64,000 nt of DNA. Source: Heterotrichella gracilis. Its lineage: Eukaryota; Sar; Xanthophyceae; Tribonematales; Xanthonemataceae. Shown here piece after piece: positions 35,883 to 48,200 of the stretch. The position numbers were made by a program, and so were the translations under genes. The notes under the pieces are model-generated. The model had not been told where the DNA came from, ran no database searches, and worked only from the letters and a program-made list of their open reading frames with translations. The stretch spans positions 1-64,000 of the forward strand of contig JAULBX010016749.1 in NCBI GenBank assembly GCA_032358255.1. The letters are read 5' to 3'. Positions within the stretch are counted from its first letter, which is position 1, and each line of letters begins with the position of its first letter.

Positions 35883-36217
35883 GGTTTGGGTAGGGGTTTT
35901 CCCTGTGGTTTGCCTGAGCCGGCGGGTCGTCAGTATCATTTTGTTTATGCTTACTTTGTCGCGCGTGTGATTACCAAAATTATTCCTGCGTTGCAACTCC
36001 TTGCTATTCAAGGCTCCTATGCTCTGTACACTAAACGCCAAACCCTTTTACATGCCATGCCTGCGGGCATTGGCTAACTAGGCCTCCGGGCCTACCCTTG
36101 ACCAGCCGTTCTGGCTGGTGTGGTGCCCTGGTGCGAGCCAGTGGCCCCCCAACTACGCCTCTGTGCGTTCCCTTTCTTTCTTTCTTTCTTCTGGACCCTC
36201 AAAGAGCCCTAGGGGTA

Positions 36218-36303
36218 CTGTTTCCGCCATACACGGCGCACGTGACCAAGAGCCTCACCCCCGTGGTGTCGCTGGCTCTGAGACTGAGGGCTGTGGACTA
36301 GGG
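36218..36303 (+). repeat. Second copy of the cupin gene's last 28 codons and stop
   Basis: This copy encodes VLFPPYTAHVTKSLTPVVSL and then LRLRAVD plus a stop, against LRLRALD in the true exon. Changes are mostly at third positions, so the protein is kept almost unchanged. It lies downstream of the normal stop. It would need splicing from an upstream donor to be used as an alternative terminus. Confidence 0.88.
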
Positions 36304-37556
36304 CTTAGGGGTTGCCTATGCTTTGCCTGCGCCGCGGCGGTTATACAGTACTGTTATTGATTCCCCTAGGGTTTTGTTCCCTCACAACGTGAAGTCCTGT
36401 ATATTTGTGACAATTCCAGTCTGAAATCTCTTTTTGCAGTATGCAGACTTCCAGTTCTGTGATTGTGACAGCAATCTGCAGAAAGCAATACCGTACTTAG
36501 CGACGGTCTGTCTGTATAGTGTGTGCCCTTCCTCCTGAAGGGTTTGAGGCTTTCCTGTCTGTTGTAAGATGTGAGGCTATTCAGAAACCTATCCAACCCC
36601 TCTAACCCTAACCCCAGGAACCTGTTCTCCAACAGCCTGGTTCGTCTTCCTTGTGGCACACTGGAAAAGAGCAATGCTCACTACCAGTGGACACTGGATG
36701 GAAGCCATGGGACACCTGTTGAGCGCAACTTGGGGTCTTTCCTATATTCTGTAAACTGGGCAAGTGCAGAACGCTTGAAGTGGCTTTGATTTGGCTTACG
36801 GTGGCAAGCTACCCAAAAAGAGTGGTATCAGAGTGATATCAGATGTGTACTGTCTGTACAGCTGAATGACGCAGTAAACAGCCGTACAGAATTCCTTCCT
36901 TGACAAGAGGGATTCCTGGAAGCAAGCTATGTTTCCTATATCTTACAAGCCACATAGGGCAGAACTCTGCAAGCATAAGACCACACAGGGCAAAACAAAG
37001 CACTGGGTTGGAGTCGACCAACTGAGTGCCGCATGGCTATGTGGGTGCTACACTTGGGAACCACGCCGCGCTTGGTGAACCAACGACGCTACATACAATA
37101 GGGGTGCCAGCTAAACAACAACACAACAGGAAGGCACTATCTCAACTGGTAGTTCAAAAGTTTGTTGGGCCCGCGCTTTGCCAGGCCCGCGGGGGTGTAC
37201 ATCTTGCACATAAATATCTCCGAAAGCAACTGCAACCAGGCCGTTGTCGAGGACGGTAGAATACCCGAGCGCCAACAAGAAAGGGAATGCGTTTATTCTG
37301 AATTGCCGCACACTTAGCGAAGGATTCCTGGTAGAAGGACCGCCCGGACAACCCTACCCTAGTCCGGGGCCGCGTCATGCCAATTCACTGCAATAAAAAC
37401 ACAACAGGGGGGCAACACACCGACCATCTGCTTGGAAACCTTATTGCCCACCTACAGAAAAGCTACGCGCAGGCTGATCGGAACAACCTCCAACAGCCCA
37501 GCTGCCGTGCTGGCTGCCTCCATCCTGTCGCATCATCCTTGGTGGGCCTGCCTGGC

Positions 37557-37739
37557 TCACCCTTGGTGGTGGAGGTGGCCCTTCACCGCCCCCTTCACCG
37601 GGTCTATAGTGACCTCCTTCACTGGCTTGATAACGGCGTTATGTATCTCGTCCGCCAGGTTGGTCTCGCCCTTGGCCTCTCGTGCAGCCCTCCTCTTCTT
37701 CACCTTCCTGGCTATCAAGCTGAACGGGAAGCAACCCAT
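37557..37739 (-). CDS. Possible 60-aa protein with an MGC acylation-type N-terminus
   Basis: An ATG at 37739 opens a 60-codon frame beginning MGCFPFSLIARKVKKRRAAR and ending at 37557. Gly2-Cys3 followed by Ser7 and a basic cluster is the usual context for N-myristoylation plus palmitoylation and peripheral membrane binding. The rest is an amphipathic segment with repeats of the type VIKPVKEV/TIDPVKGAVKG. The frame is also open upstream without conserved character, and no homologue is recognised, so this may be chance. Confidence 0.33.
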   Translation of the reverse strand: MGCFPFSLIARKVKKRRAAREAKGETNLADEIHNAVIKPVKEVTIDPVKGAVKGHLHHQG

Positions 37740-38899
37740 TTGGTTGGTTGCTTGATGGGGGGTTGTTGTGGTCCAACGAAGGATGTGCAGTTGATTTAGT
37801 GAGAAAAGAAGTTGGTTTGGGATGGAAACTGTGGAATTGCCGCACTGAGGAGTGAACGCGCAATATACAGCCAACCTGTAAACACTGCAGTGACGCAAAG
37901 GAAGGCACAGGTGGAACAGTGGCCAAAAATGAGCCCTTAGGTCGGGTTTTGAGAAGAGGGTTTCGATCACAAGTTTAGGGTTTCGAAAACACACCTTGCA
38001 AGGTGTTTTGTTTTCTTTTAAATAGAACAAGGGTTTTCAAAGCGTTTTCCATGGATGCTACTGGTACGGCCTTGAACACTGGAAGCACGTTGTGCACAGA
38101 CACCGATGCGCACACCGCAAGTCATGAGAAAGTCTTGCCATGGAGACACCCACCTTGGTCTTGAAGAGAGGAAGAAACAAACAAAACGCCCCCACACACG
38201 GTGGCACACCACAACCTGTAATGTTGAAAAACACAGACAGGCCAGGCAGCAACCAGTGGAACATGGCATTGGTCAGTAATAAGGGCATAATAATACAATG
38301 CTACGCTTCCGGGAACTTTCCCCGGTGCATTGGTACCAAACCAAATTGTTAACAAACTTGGTCTTGAAGACGTGTTACGAACATATATGCTTAAGAAAGG
38401 AAAAATAATGCGAATAATTTTCAGGGGCCCCATACCCCCAACATTTGATGCATTGCATACAATGCAGTGATCAACAAAGACCCCAAAGCTCTAACAAGAA
38501 ACAAAATCATTTGCACATGCACTGCAAGTTGTTGCATTGCATCTGCATCAATTTGTCCCATAATATACGACAACCTTCATCTAAGCGGCCGTTCCAAAAT
38601 TCACCATAAAACACACCAAAAACTGATAAGACTTGAATTTCCTTGAATCCAAAACGCGACGATGTGACCCAGATGTCACTAACAGTATCCAATTCCAAAT
38701 CATCTCCATGGCCTCCAAGTAAACGACCACATCTTCCCACATCTGGTGAGCAGCCAAATATTTGGTTGCTCTAAGCAATCATAAGACCGAATATTTTTCC
38801 AGTTTAATCCACAACGTGCAGTTGTCTAGAAAGGGTTGCTCAATGTACCGGGATCAGCGAGTCTTGGCTGCACGTCACTTAAGGCTTCATAATGCAACC

Positions 38900-39080
38900 A
38901 ATGGCTAGTTTCAAGCAAAAATTTTACGGAGCCTTCTACAGATAAAAAAAATATTCCTAGTATGATATCTTGAAGTCCTCTCAGGACATTTCGAATTAGA
39001 CGGTGGCTGTTTGTACTATCCATGCCAAATGCCCAGCACGAAACATCCTCGGCTCGCCAAAACCCTTGAGGTTGGAAGGC
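38900..39080 (-). pseudogene. Decayed 5' end of a third Cys-rich paralogue
   Basis: The minus strand here matches the start region of gene A (50290-50430). Shared blocks include TATCCATGCCAAATG, CATCCTCGG/TATCCTCAG..CGCCAA, CTTGAGG and the start-exon core TGAGAGGACT. The position equivalent to gene A's ATG is CTG. No Cys-module exons follow downstream (leftward), so only the 5' flank and first-exon remnant survive. Confidence 0.5.
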
Positions 39081-39234
39081 TTAGTCTGGGTGGTAGGGGG
39101 ATGTCAACATCTGGCGGTGCCCTCACTAGTGCCTTTTAAAGTAGATTGCATCCCAGGTTGATGGCCACGTGTTGCTAAAGACGACATGGTATTGCGTAAA
39201 TGACCACCCACGGGTGCCCTGCATTTATCGCCCC

Positions 39235-42200
39235 TTAGCCCCCGGAGCAATCCCCAAGCGGGCTGCCATCATTATCATCACCACACACTGCGCAACCACA
39301 ACACACAATGAGTACTTCAATGCACTCATGGATGATCCATTGCACATCCAATGGCCTGGTGGCTTCTGGCAATGGTTTTTATATATTGCATTGTGTGGCT
39401 GCGACCAAACCACCACACATGAATGATTCCAATCTCAGCCACAATTGGTGGTATGAGAATTATATACGCTATTCAATGGTAGTCATCAACAGTTCAGTAG
39501 TGGTGGACTGCCGTCTTTGCATATTAAGAATCAAGAGATGGACATTCAAGTGGCATTGCATGGAGTGGGTGTCACTGCATGGTGAGAAAAGTCGTGATCC
39601 AAAGGGCTTGCCAATGGAGAACAACGTAGTCATGGAAGGTCAAGCATCTAGGGGGGTTGTTGGTCTCACATTCTGGGCACTTGCAAGCCGCCGGATTTGC
39701 TGCACAGCACACACAAATCTGGTTGGTAAGGGAGCGGTTCACCACCCAACTGCGAAGCGCACAAATGTGCTTGCAAAGAGTGCAGTCCTTCAGTGCAGCC
39801 ATGCATGTACAAAAACTACCTGTATCGCTTTGCCAGGTTCCAGAGCCACACACACAACACCTTGACATGATCCCCACTCCCATGCACTAATTGCACATCC
39901 TCGTGCATGCTCTCAAAGCAGACCATCATTGCCTCACCTTTGCAATACACACTCAGCAGATTGTCAGATGCCCCGCACATGGTCGAGGCCTCATCAATCG
40001 CATTGTCCAAAAGGTAGAGCCCTGCCACAGCAGGGCCCAGTGGTGTGGCAGCGGTGGCACCAATTGCGGCCTTCCATGCAGAAGCCAGCGTGGCATCCAA
40101 AATCTTGCTACCCACATAATTGGCCGCCTCCCCAGCCAGCCAGCCCATGATGGCTTCAGCTGTTGCCGCCCCGCTGCCGCCAGAGGGAGTCCCGCTGCCA
40201 CCACTGCCCCAGGGCAAAAGTTGGGTGCCAGGAGTGCTACCGCCACTACTGCCAGTGCCCCCCCTAGCATTAGACACCCACGCCACGCTGCTGCCATCCC
40301 CATACACATTGCTGCCCCCGCCGCTGCCTTGAGGGCCAAACCCGGGGCTGATCACCACTGGCACAGTCCCGTTGACGCAGAAAATTGGGGTTGGGGTGGC
40401 ATCGTTGAGGAAACATACCGCCTGGCGCACCGTGATGCCGCTCCACTTGGTCGCCATCTGGTCTGCAATCCCCACCCCCATGGCGATCATCACCAGGGGG
40501 ATTTGGTCACTGGAGGACGCGGTCCCCAGCAGCTGCCTGCGGCGGTGAAGCCCCAGGAGGTCTTGGAGAGCAGATCTGCGGCGGTAGCCATTGATAATCC
40601 CAATGGCAGCGCAGAAATCGTTGATGGGCTGCGCAAGGGGGGGCGCGCATGTGTTCAGCAGCCGCCGCACTCCAGCGGCGCGCCTCGTCAAGGGGTGGAT
40701 GGATATGTCAAGGGACGGGGAGTCGAGGACCAGTGTGCGGCCGGAAAGGCTGGCGCCGCTGTTGGGGTTGGTTTGAAGGAGCTTGCGCCTCCGCTTGGCC
40801 CCCAGTTGACCGTTGTCCACAACCGACAGGCTCACCGAATCCCAGAAATCTGGGTTGTCCATCCCGAACTGCAGCACATCCGCCAGGCGGGGATAATAGT
40901 CCAGGTAGGAGCCATCGTCGTCAAACAAGGGGAGGGAAATGGCGAGGGCAGGTAGGCTAACCCAGGGGGGGCGGTGGCAACCACTGCAATAGCATCATCC
41001 CCATCGGCATTGACACCGGGCTGGAAAAACTGCATTGTGACTCCCGAGGGGAGCGATGCTCTGAAGTTGGGACGCGTGGTTGGGCTGTTGAATGTGGTAT
41101 TGATTGCATAGCCTGGGGCGCTTGGGAATGTGTAGTTGATTAAAATGGCGGAGGTGCCTGGAAGAAAGGAATGACACGGAATAAGGTTAGCTATTATTTA
41201 CAGTTGGGCAGTTGAGGGAGGCACTCATGTAGTGGATATGATTGCAGGAGTGCATGGGATGTGGGAAAGCTGTTGCAGGCAAAAATTGTGGGAAGGAATG
41301 CAAGGAAAGTGTGCGTGGGGTGGCAATGAGGCAGAAGATGGGAATACTGGAAGAAGACAAGGGTAAGTTGAGACAAGGGCAATCCGGGCTGCCCCTGCGT
41401 GGCGTGGGAGGCATACAATGTCAGGTAATCCTTACAGTTTTGCGGGGGAGAGGGAAGAATTGGGAGGAACCAATCACGGGTAGTGAAAATTAACATTGTG
41501 TAACAGAAATGCCACTGTTACTAAATGCTGCCTATTTCCTGAGACCCTAAGCCAGGATTAGGGTCTGGGCCCGCGAGATTACCCTACATTGGGGTAATGA
41601 CTGGATGATCTGTTCATCGTGTGGGCAATTGTAGCACAGCTCATTTGAAGGCTATTAGCGGCATGCGAGTGTGCGTGCAATTGCTATTTCACAGCAGCGT
41701 ACCTACTAAGCACTCGACGCTATTAGCACGCTGAGCATGCACCTGCTGCCTCAGAGCGGTGCAGCTTCTAAAAATAAGGCTGCATGCTGACTAAGAGGAA
41801 GAGTCACCAAGATGCACCTTCTACAATGCGCACTCCCTCTTATCCTGCACCTGCTAGACTGCCGAGCTTATTACGGTGCAAGTGCACCACAGCTAGACAA
41901 CTTAGAACTTGAAGAGTATATAAGCTGAGATCGGCAACAGACCACAACCTTCAAGTTCACTAAGAAACTGCTGCTAAACTAGACATCCCGTTACACATTG
42001 GTAAGAATCGTGGGAGTACTTGGCACCCACAACTTTTATAGTAGGGGCGAGAACATGCGCGAGGATTTGGAGGAAAGGGAGGTAAAGTTTGGGCGAAAAT
42101 GCATGAAGGAGGGTAAGGAATCAACATGATGCATGCACAGTGCCTTACCGACTGTTGTGGTGAAGAAACCCTTGGCAGCTAGGTTTGCGACAATTCGAGG

Positions 42201-45200
42201 GGAGACAACGTTGGACTGCAGCGGGCACAGTGTGAGAGTGGTAAATGACGTGTCCTTCCTGTCAAGGTAATCGCAATCAGCCCCGGATTTGTCAGCCACA
42301 TCCTGTCTGTCCGCATTTGCGCCACATGAGGTGGCATCCCAGCAGCCGCTGGGGCAGAATTGGCGCTGGACGCACTGCGGCTGACCAGTGTCTGGGTCGG
42401 TTGCGCTAGTTGCGCAAGAGACGTAGCAGCGGCATGCGGTGGTGTTTGCAATGGCCTTGTACCTCGCCCCGCTGGCATTGTAGAGGTTGCACTGGCCTGC
42501 GGGAGGGAGACATCATGGTCTAACATCATGGTCACAAAATCCTATAATATTTCCGCCCACAAGAGCGTGGTAATAGCCATCATGATGGTGCAATGGCCAA
42601 GGCGCATTTGCATCAAACAGGGTATTGGAAGAGATGCAGGTAGGGCTGGCACCTGGCAGCGGCTTGCCAAGGGTAGGGTTTAGGGTTCAGTGCTTAGGAT
42701 TCGGCGGCTTGTCTAGGAGAGGGGTGGAAGGCGGGGGACCATGACTGGTAAATGCGCCCCACCTGGAGCATGCATGTAGCTGTGGTGAAAAGGCACCCAT
42801 GAACGTAAACGGTTTTCATGGCACCGAGGGCAGGTACTGTGCACTGGCAGGTCCTTTGAGAAGCAATGCGCAATGTCTGCCTTTAGTCTTCCTTCACTAT
42901 ATTAAAAATCAATATATATTTTTGCAATACAATGTGATTCCTGTAGTGAAAAGAGGGTGGCAAGGAGTGTGTGCCAGGGGCTTGAAAATCACACGTGATG
43001 GAGGCGGGTGGTACATTTACTTACCTTTTGTGGGGTTGGGGCAGTGCGCTGTGAAGCCTGCAGACAAGGGGATGCGCCAACGATGAGATTGGACTATACT
43101 ACAGATGAGCCAAGGGTGAGGTTGGACAATTTTACAAATGCGAACTTGGTTAACTCGCAATTGCACCACCTTGACACCCTATAAGAATATGTGCATCTCT
43201 ATCCAACGGCCTCAGTCAAAATAATAGATGTTGTTCTTAATGGATGACAACATATATGTGAATATATTATGCCAATAGAACTACATAATCTAATGAATAC
43301 ACCAATGCGAGCTGATTTGGCATTGCAAAGCCACCCCACACATGGACTCCCTCACTGTGCAAGCTTTTGACTGCTATAGAAGTGCAAAAATCGAAAGGCT
43401 CAATGGGTTTTCCTTAATCAGTATGGTGAAACCATAGCTCAGTTGGGCCAAGTCTGGGAGAACATCTTCAAGGGTTGTTATCTGTGGAACAGCCTACTTG
43501 GGCGGGCCTGAACATCCCGGGCATGCAAAATTTAATTCTCTGCAATCGCTAGTCAAAAGGTTTCCATAAACCATCATAGTATACACTGAAGACTTGCAGC
43601 AATGAAACAAATGAGTCTAGAATGAGCCCTCTGTCGACTCCTCCAAATAGCACCAACCGTAGTATCATCCTTACCTGGGTCGTTGCTGTACACGTTGATT
43701 GCATCAGCATTAGACATCGGGGTGAAGGGGGTCACTGCCCCAAAGTTCTTGCAATTTGTCACGTTCCCTTGCCAGCAGGTTGTTGAGCAAAACTGCCAGT
43801 ATGCCACAGGCGTGCTGCCACTTTGGTAGTTTGTGTAGAAATTATACAGCTCCTTGGCTCGGGTGTAGCACTGGAGGGGTGATGAGCTGGGGTACCCAAC
43901 TGAGCTTCCCACAATGGCCAGAGTGGGAGAGAAGGCGATGCAAGTGCCTACAGGGGTGGGGGCAGGTGGGGGCAGTACAAGGGGAGGGGGCACAAACACC
44001 TGCTTTTGTACATGTGACAGTACGAACAACCGCATTTCAATTGAGGGCGGTACAAGTGAGTCAATCATGTGACGGCTGTATACATGTGCGGGGTACAAGT
44101 TTGAGTACAAGCATGTACCGTACTCACCAAGGGGAGCGCTCACATTGAAAGTTGCAGGAGGGCACTTGGGTGCTGAACCTGCGACACAGCAAAGCGAAAT
44201 TACCCGTCATGCGATTGTACCGCGGCATAGCCATCAGCCGCATTTCATGTGCGCACAGGAGGGAGACATGCAGCATGGACTCAACAATCTCAAATGGACA
44301 AGCCTTTAACCCTAGGACCTATAATGTTTTTGACGGAATGCACAAGCTCCTGGTTAATCTGGTGGACATGGGCCCTAGCCACCCATCAAATATCGCCAGC
44401 ACCTGTACTGCCTCTTACCTTGGCAGATGCTGCTGTCAAGCACGTTGCCCTCATTGTATGGTAGCAGGGGCATGGTGGCCTGGCAGGCTTCATCGCTCAG
44501 GCCACAGCTTGCATCGCAGTACTGGGTGGTCTGGACATTGGAAAGGAGGGAGTTCTGCGCTTGGCACAGGCAGTAGGATACGTTTCGTAGGGTGTAGAGC
44601 ACGTTGTTGTTCTTGTTGGGGTAGGTGAAGCAGGAGCCTGTAGGAGGGGAGGTATGTATAAGAGGAAAACCCTAGTGGAGGGTTTCTCCGGGTTTTCGGT
44701 GCATAGCTGGAAAACAGGTGTGTGCTCCTTAGCTGCACGTACAAACCCTACGGGGATATCAAATGTCCAGGTTGAACTTTATTAGGGTTATTCACTTGTG
44801 GGATACGGCTAGCAGCTTGACCATATACTTGTATAAATGCCCTCATGCAATGCAACCCAACGCTGCATGTTGGGCAATGCAGAAACCCTGAACCCTACAA
44901 CAGCAATTCCAGATAGACCAAACTTTATTTTTAAAGAAGAAACAAATGGACCTTGTACTCACCGCGGCTGCCAAGGGCGTTTGTTGGGCAGTGGGGCTTG
45001 AAACCTGCAGAAAAACACAATGACAGATGTGCTTAAGTCCAGTATCATCAGATCTTCACAAACGAAACGTGTGATGGGTCCGTGCAAGGCCGAAGGACCC
45101 TGAAATGGTCCCATATGTGCACTGAATGGCTCCTGATACAAGACAAGCTTTCATCAAACAGCATCAAACAGCACTTAATTCGATGGTTACTCATGTTGAA

Positions 45201-48200
45201 GGTTGACTTACCTGCAACACATGCACCACCGAACAACTGAGATAGAATTGCACCAAATAAGATATCGGAAGAGCCCACCCTGGCCCTGCAATGGTCAAAT
45301 ACAACCCTAACGAAACTTCCTGTTGGTCTAATAGTACCTGCTGCGCACCACTCCCCAGCCAAGTTCTCACTGGAGTACCGAGGCAGCACAGAGTTGATGC
45401 AATCAGTGAGTGGCCCCCAGCACTTGTCGCAGAAGCGCAGGTAGTAGGTGCCGGACAGTGCGTTCCATTGCGAGGCGCACTGGCAGGGGCTGAGGTTGGT
45501 CATGTTCCCGATCAGCTTGCCTGTCGAGTCTAAGAAGACGCATGTGCCTGCAGTATGCATGAGGGAGATGTGTTAGGGTTCAGAATTTAGGGTTCAGGGT
45601 TTGCAATTGAGCTGGAGTAGCACAAACAGATGGTAGGGACTGAGAGAATGACCTTGAACCAAAAACGCTGACCAGCCTCCGCGGATGAACCCCACTGATT
45701 TGTCGTAACCAATGCCCTTGCGCTCGAGAGGAGGAGCGCATCCTATTTCTTTGCTTGTTTAGTTGTGGCACAGCAGAAAAGCGCTCACAAGCCACCAGCT
45801 GTCGTGAACCCAGCGCACCAATCAAGTTTGATTTCAGAGCTTACCTATTGAGCTTGATGGTTTCAGAGCTGCCGGAGGGCATGCTGCAGGCTGCTCCACG
45901 GGGCAGTATGTTGGTAAGACTGTCAGGTAATAGCTCCAGGAGTATTTGGGGGTTGTTGTGACCAGGTTGGTTGTGCAGGTGTTGATATCTTTCCAGCAGC
46001 CGTTGGCACAGAATGTGTACCTGTGAGTGGGCAACAACAGAACTTTTCAAGCCTGATATCCTGTGGCTTGCCCTATACCCCAGTCAACCCTAATGTACAC
46101 AGACAACTTGTGACGTGCTTCAAATGGCCCTGTGCTAACAGAACTTGTTTGGTGCAAATGCAACACAATGGTGTGAGTGATCTCAGGACAGTACTGCTTG
46201 TCGGTGCATATACACATCATGGGGATTACAGACTAAAAGATTGATGATAAAAAGTCATAGTGATTAGTCTAAACATGGAATGAAGAGCATAGGTGGACTC
46301 CTAGGTGGAGTCATTTAGGGGAAATTTTAGGAAATGGAGGGGGCAGTCATGGCAAGACCTGCCTCAATTGCGGCTGTCATGGGCAGCGGTGCACGGGGCG
46401 CATTCCATGGTAACCAAGTGCACGTGCATGCATACATGCACTCAAATGCACAAGGTTACACAGGAATGCGCATAGTAGGTTCCCATTAATATTGTATTAC
46501 CCTTGTATGTGCTCACCTGGGTGCCACATCGTAGGCCCTTTGATTGCACACACATTCCGACACATTTGTCAAGGGGGAGCCCACCACCTGCTTCAGGGAG
46601 TTGTCATACATGACACACGTGCCTGCAGGGGAGGTAAACAGAGCCGGTATGTCAAGGGTCAACAAGGCCTGCATGCACCTGTCAGGAACAAAGTTCAGCA
46701 GGTCAATCCTGAGCCACATGCAAATTACACGCCACAAACAAACATCTGACCTATCCCTATTTACAGGACATTCAGTAGAGGAAACAAATCCTAATCAAGA
46801 GTTTGTCAGCCTCTAAAACCCTATTTGCCGGTTGACCAAACCCTTACCCAGTGATCCTGCTCCATCGCTGCTCACAAAGCTCTTATCCGGGCAGAAGGCC
46901 TTGTAGCCTGCGCACACCAATTTGTCTCAAGAGGTTTGGAAACTTCCAGCTCATGAAGGCTTAGCGTGGTTGAGCAGAGAGATAATCAGCAAGCCTCCTT
47001 TGGGCAGTGGAACAAGACAGGGTACGCAGAGGTTTTGGGCTTTCAAGACTGGCAACTTAAACATTAGTAGGGACCTTCCACGATTGCATGGGTGACATGA
47101 GAATCGCGCTTTGCTGCTGCCGCTTGTGAAGGCAGGTGTGCATGGTATGCGGCCACCATCAATGGATGCATCCCACCTGGGACATGTTCGTATCTGTACT
47201 TGCTCGTGGTGATAACAAACAGCCTACCTGTGTCGCATTCATTGGAGAAACCTGTTCGGAACATAGGGGCTGCTTTGGAGCACAGCCCCAGCTTGTTGGC
47301 AGGCCAGCATGAGCCATCACAGAACTGGTAGTAGTACGCGTTGACCATCACGCTTGCCCTCTGGCTACAGATGCAGTTGCTTGTGTTGCTGAGGGTAGAG
47401 ACCAGGGCTCCAAGGTTGGTGTACAAGTTGCACGTGCCTGCAGGGGAGGGAATGGGGAGTCAGCGAGTGTGTGCTGGGAGGAGGGCATAGGAGTCGGATT
47501 GTGTAAAGATCCGCTGTTAAGGCTTGAGTTTGCAAAGAATAGAGCAAAGAACCCTAATGCAAACCCTAGCAAGGGTGTCAAGGGTAGGAGCAAGGCGTTC
47601 TGGCATACTAAGTGAGGGATATGGGCTGAAAATCTAAACAGTGCACCAGACAAGTGTGCAGAAGCAAGGCGGACCAGCCAACAACATGGCTTCCACCAGT
47701 TCCAGCGTGCAGGGGTTTTGAGGCAGAGGTTGAGGGTTTCTTACCTAGGGTGATTGTGTCCCTTGGAATGGTGAGTGGGTAGGCGCCTTCACATCGGGGC
47801 TGGTACACTGCAGAAGGAAGCCAAAAGCACTTGATATAAAACCAGGAGATATCCCAGTCTAATTAAAAATGGAAAGATCCTCCATTGATCATCTATTGAT
47901 GCCGCTTTGAGACCCCATGCGAGACTATTTCAAATGTACTTGAGGTTGAATTTTCTATCGAGCCATCTAAGGGTGGGATATAGATGTTTAGAAAACAACC
48001 ACCAGGACAATCTTGTGTGCATGGCCCCACAATGACACCGTGCACGCAAAACAAGTCCAAATATACACCTCTCAAAGCTTCCCTTTGCACCTCTTCTATA
48101 TGCCTGGCAAGGGTTCAGGTTTTAGGGTTTAGGGTTTAGTACCTTCTCCATATGCCTGGCAAACCAGGTTCTCGGAAATGATATACAAGTTGTTCAAGTA

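Larger units (their letters stand above)
35883..39234. other. Converging spacer, mostly without recognisable genes
   Basis: The region lies between the 3' ends of the cupin gene (plus) and Cys-rich gene A (minus). It holds the duplicated cupin terminus, a small possible ORF at 37557-37739 and a decayed Cys-rich 5' end at 38.9-39.1 kb. The part from about 37.9 to 39.0 kb is visibly richer in A and T than its surroundings. Confidence 0.4.

Noticed and set aside
37377-37799. 140-codon plus-strand frame antisense to the small MGC ORF
   Set aside because: No conserved motif. The opposite strand gives a more protein-like frame and this one looks like its shadow.
40120-40332. Plus-strand Pro/Leu-rich frames opposite the big exons of genes A and B
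   Set aside because: Antisense shadows of the Gly-rich coding exons; the minus-strand frame is conserved between paralogues and fits exon phases.
45200-45240. Possible extra linker exon in gene A (ending at a gtaagt donor near 45210)
   Set aside because: No acceptor in a workable position, and gene B has no counterpart; the linker exon at 44963-45004 already fills the position.
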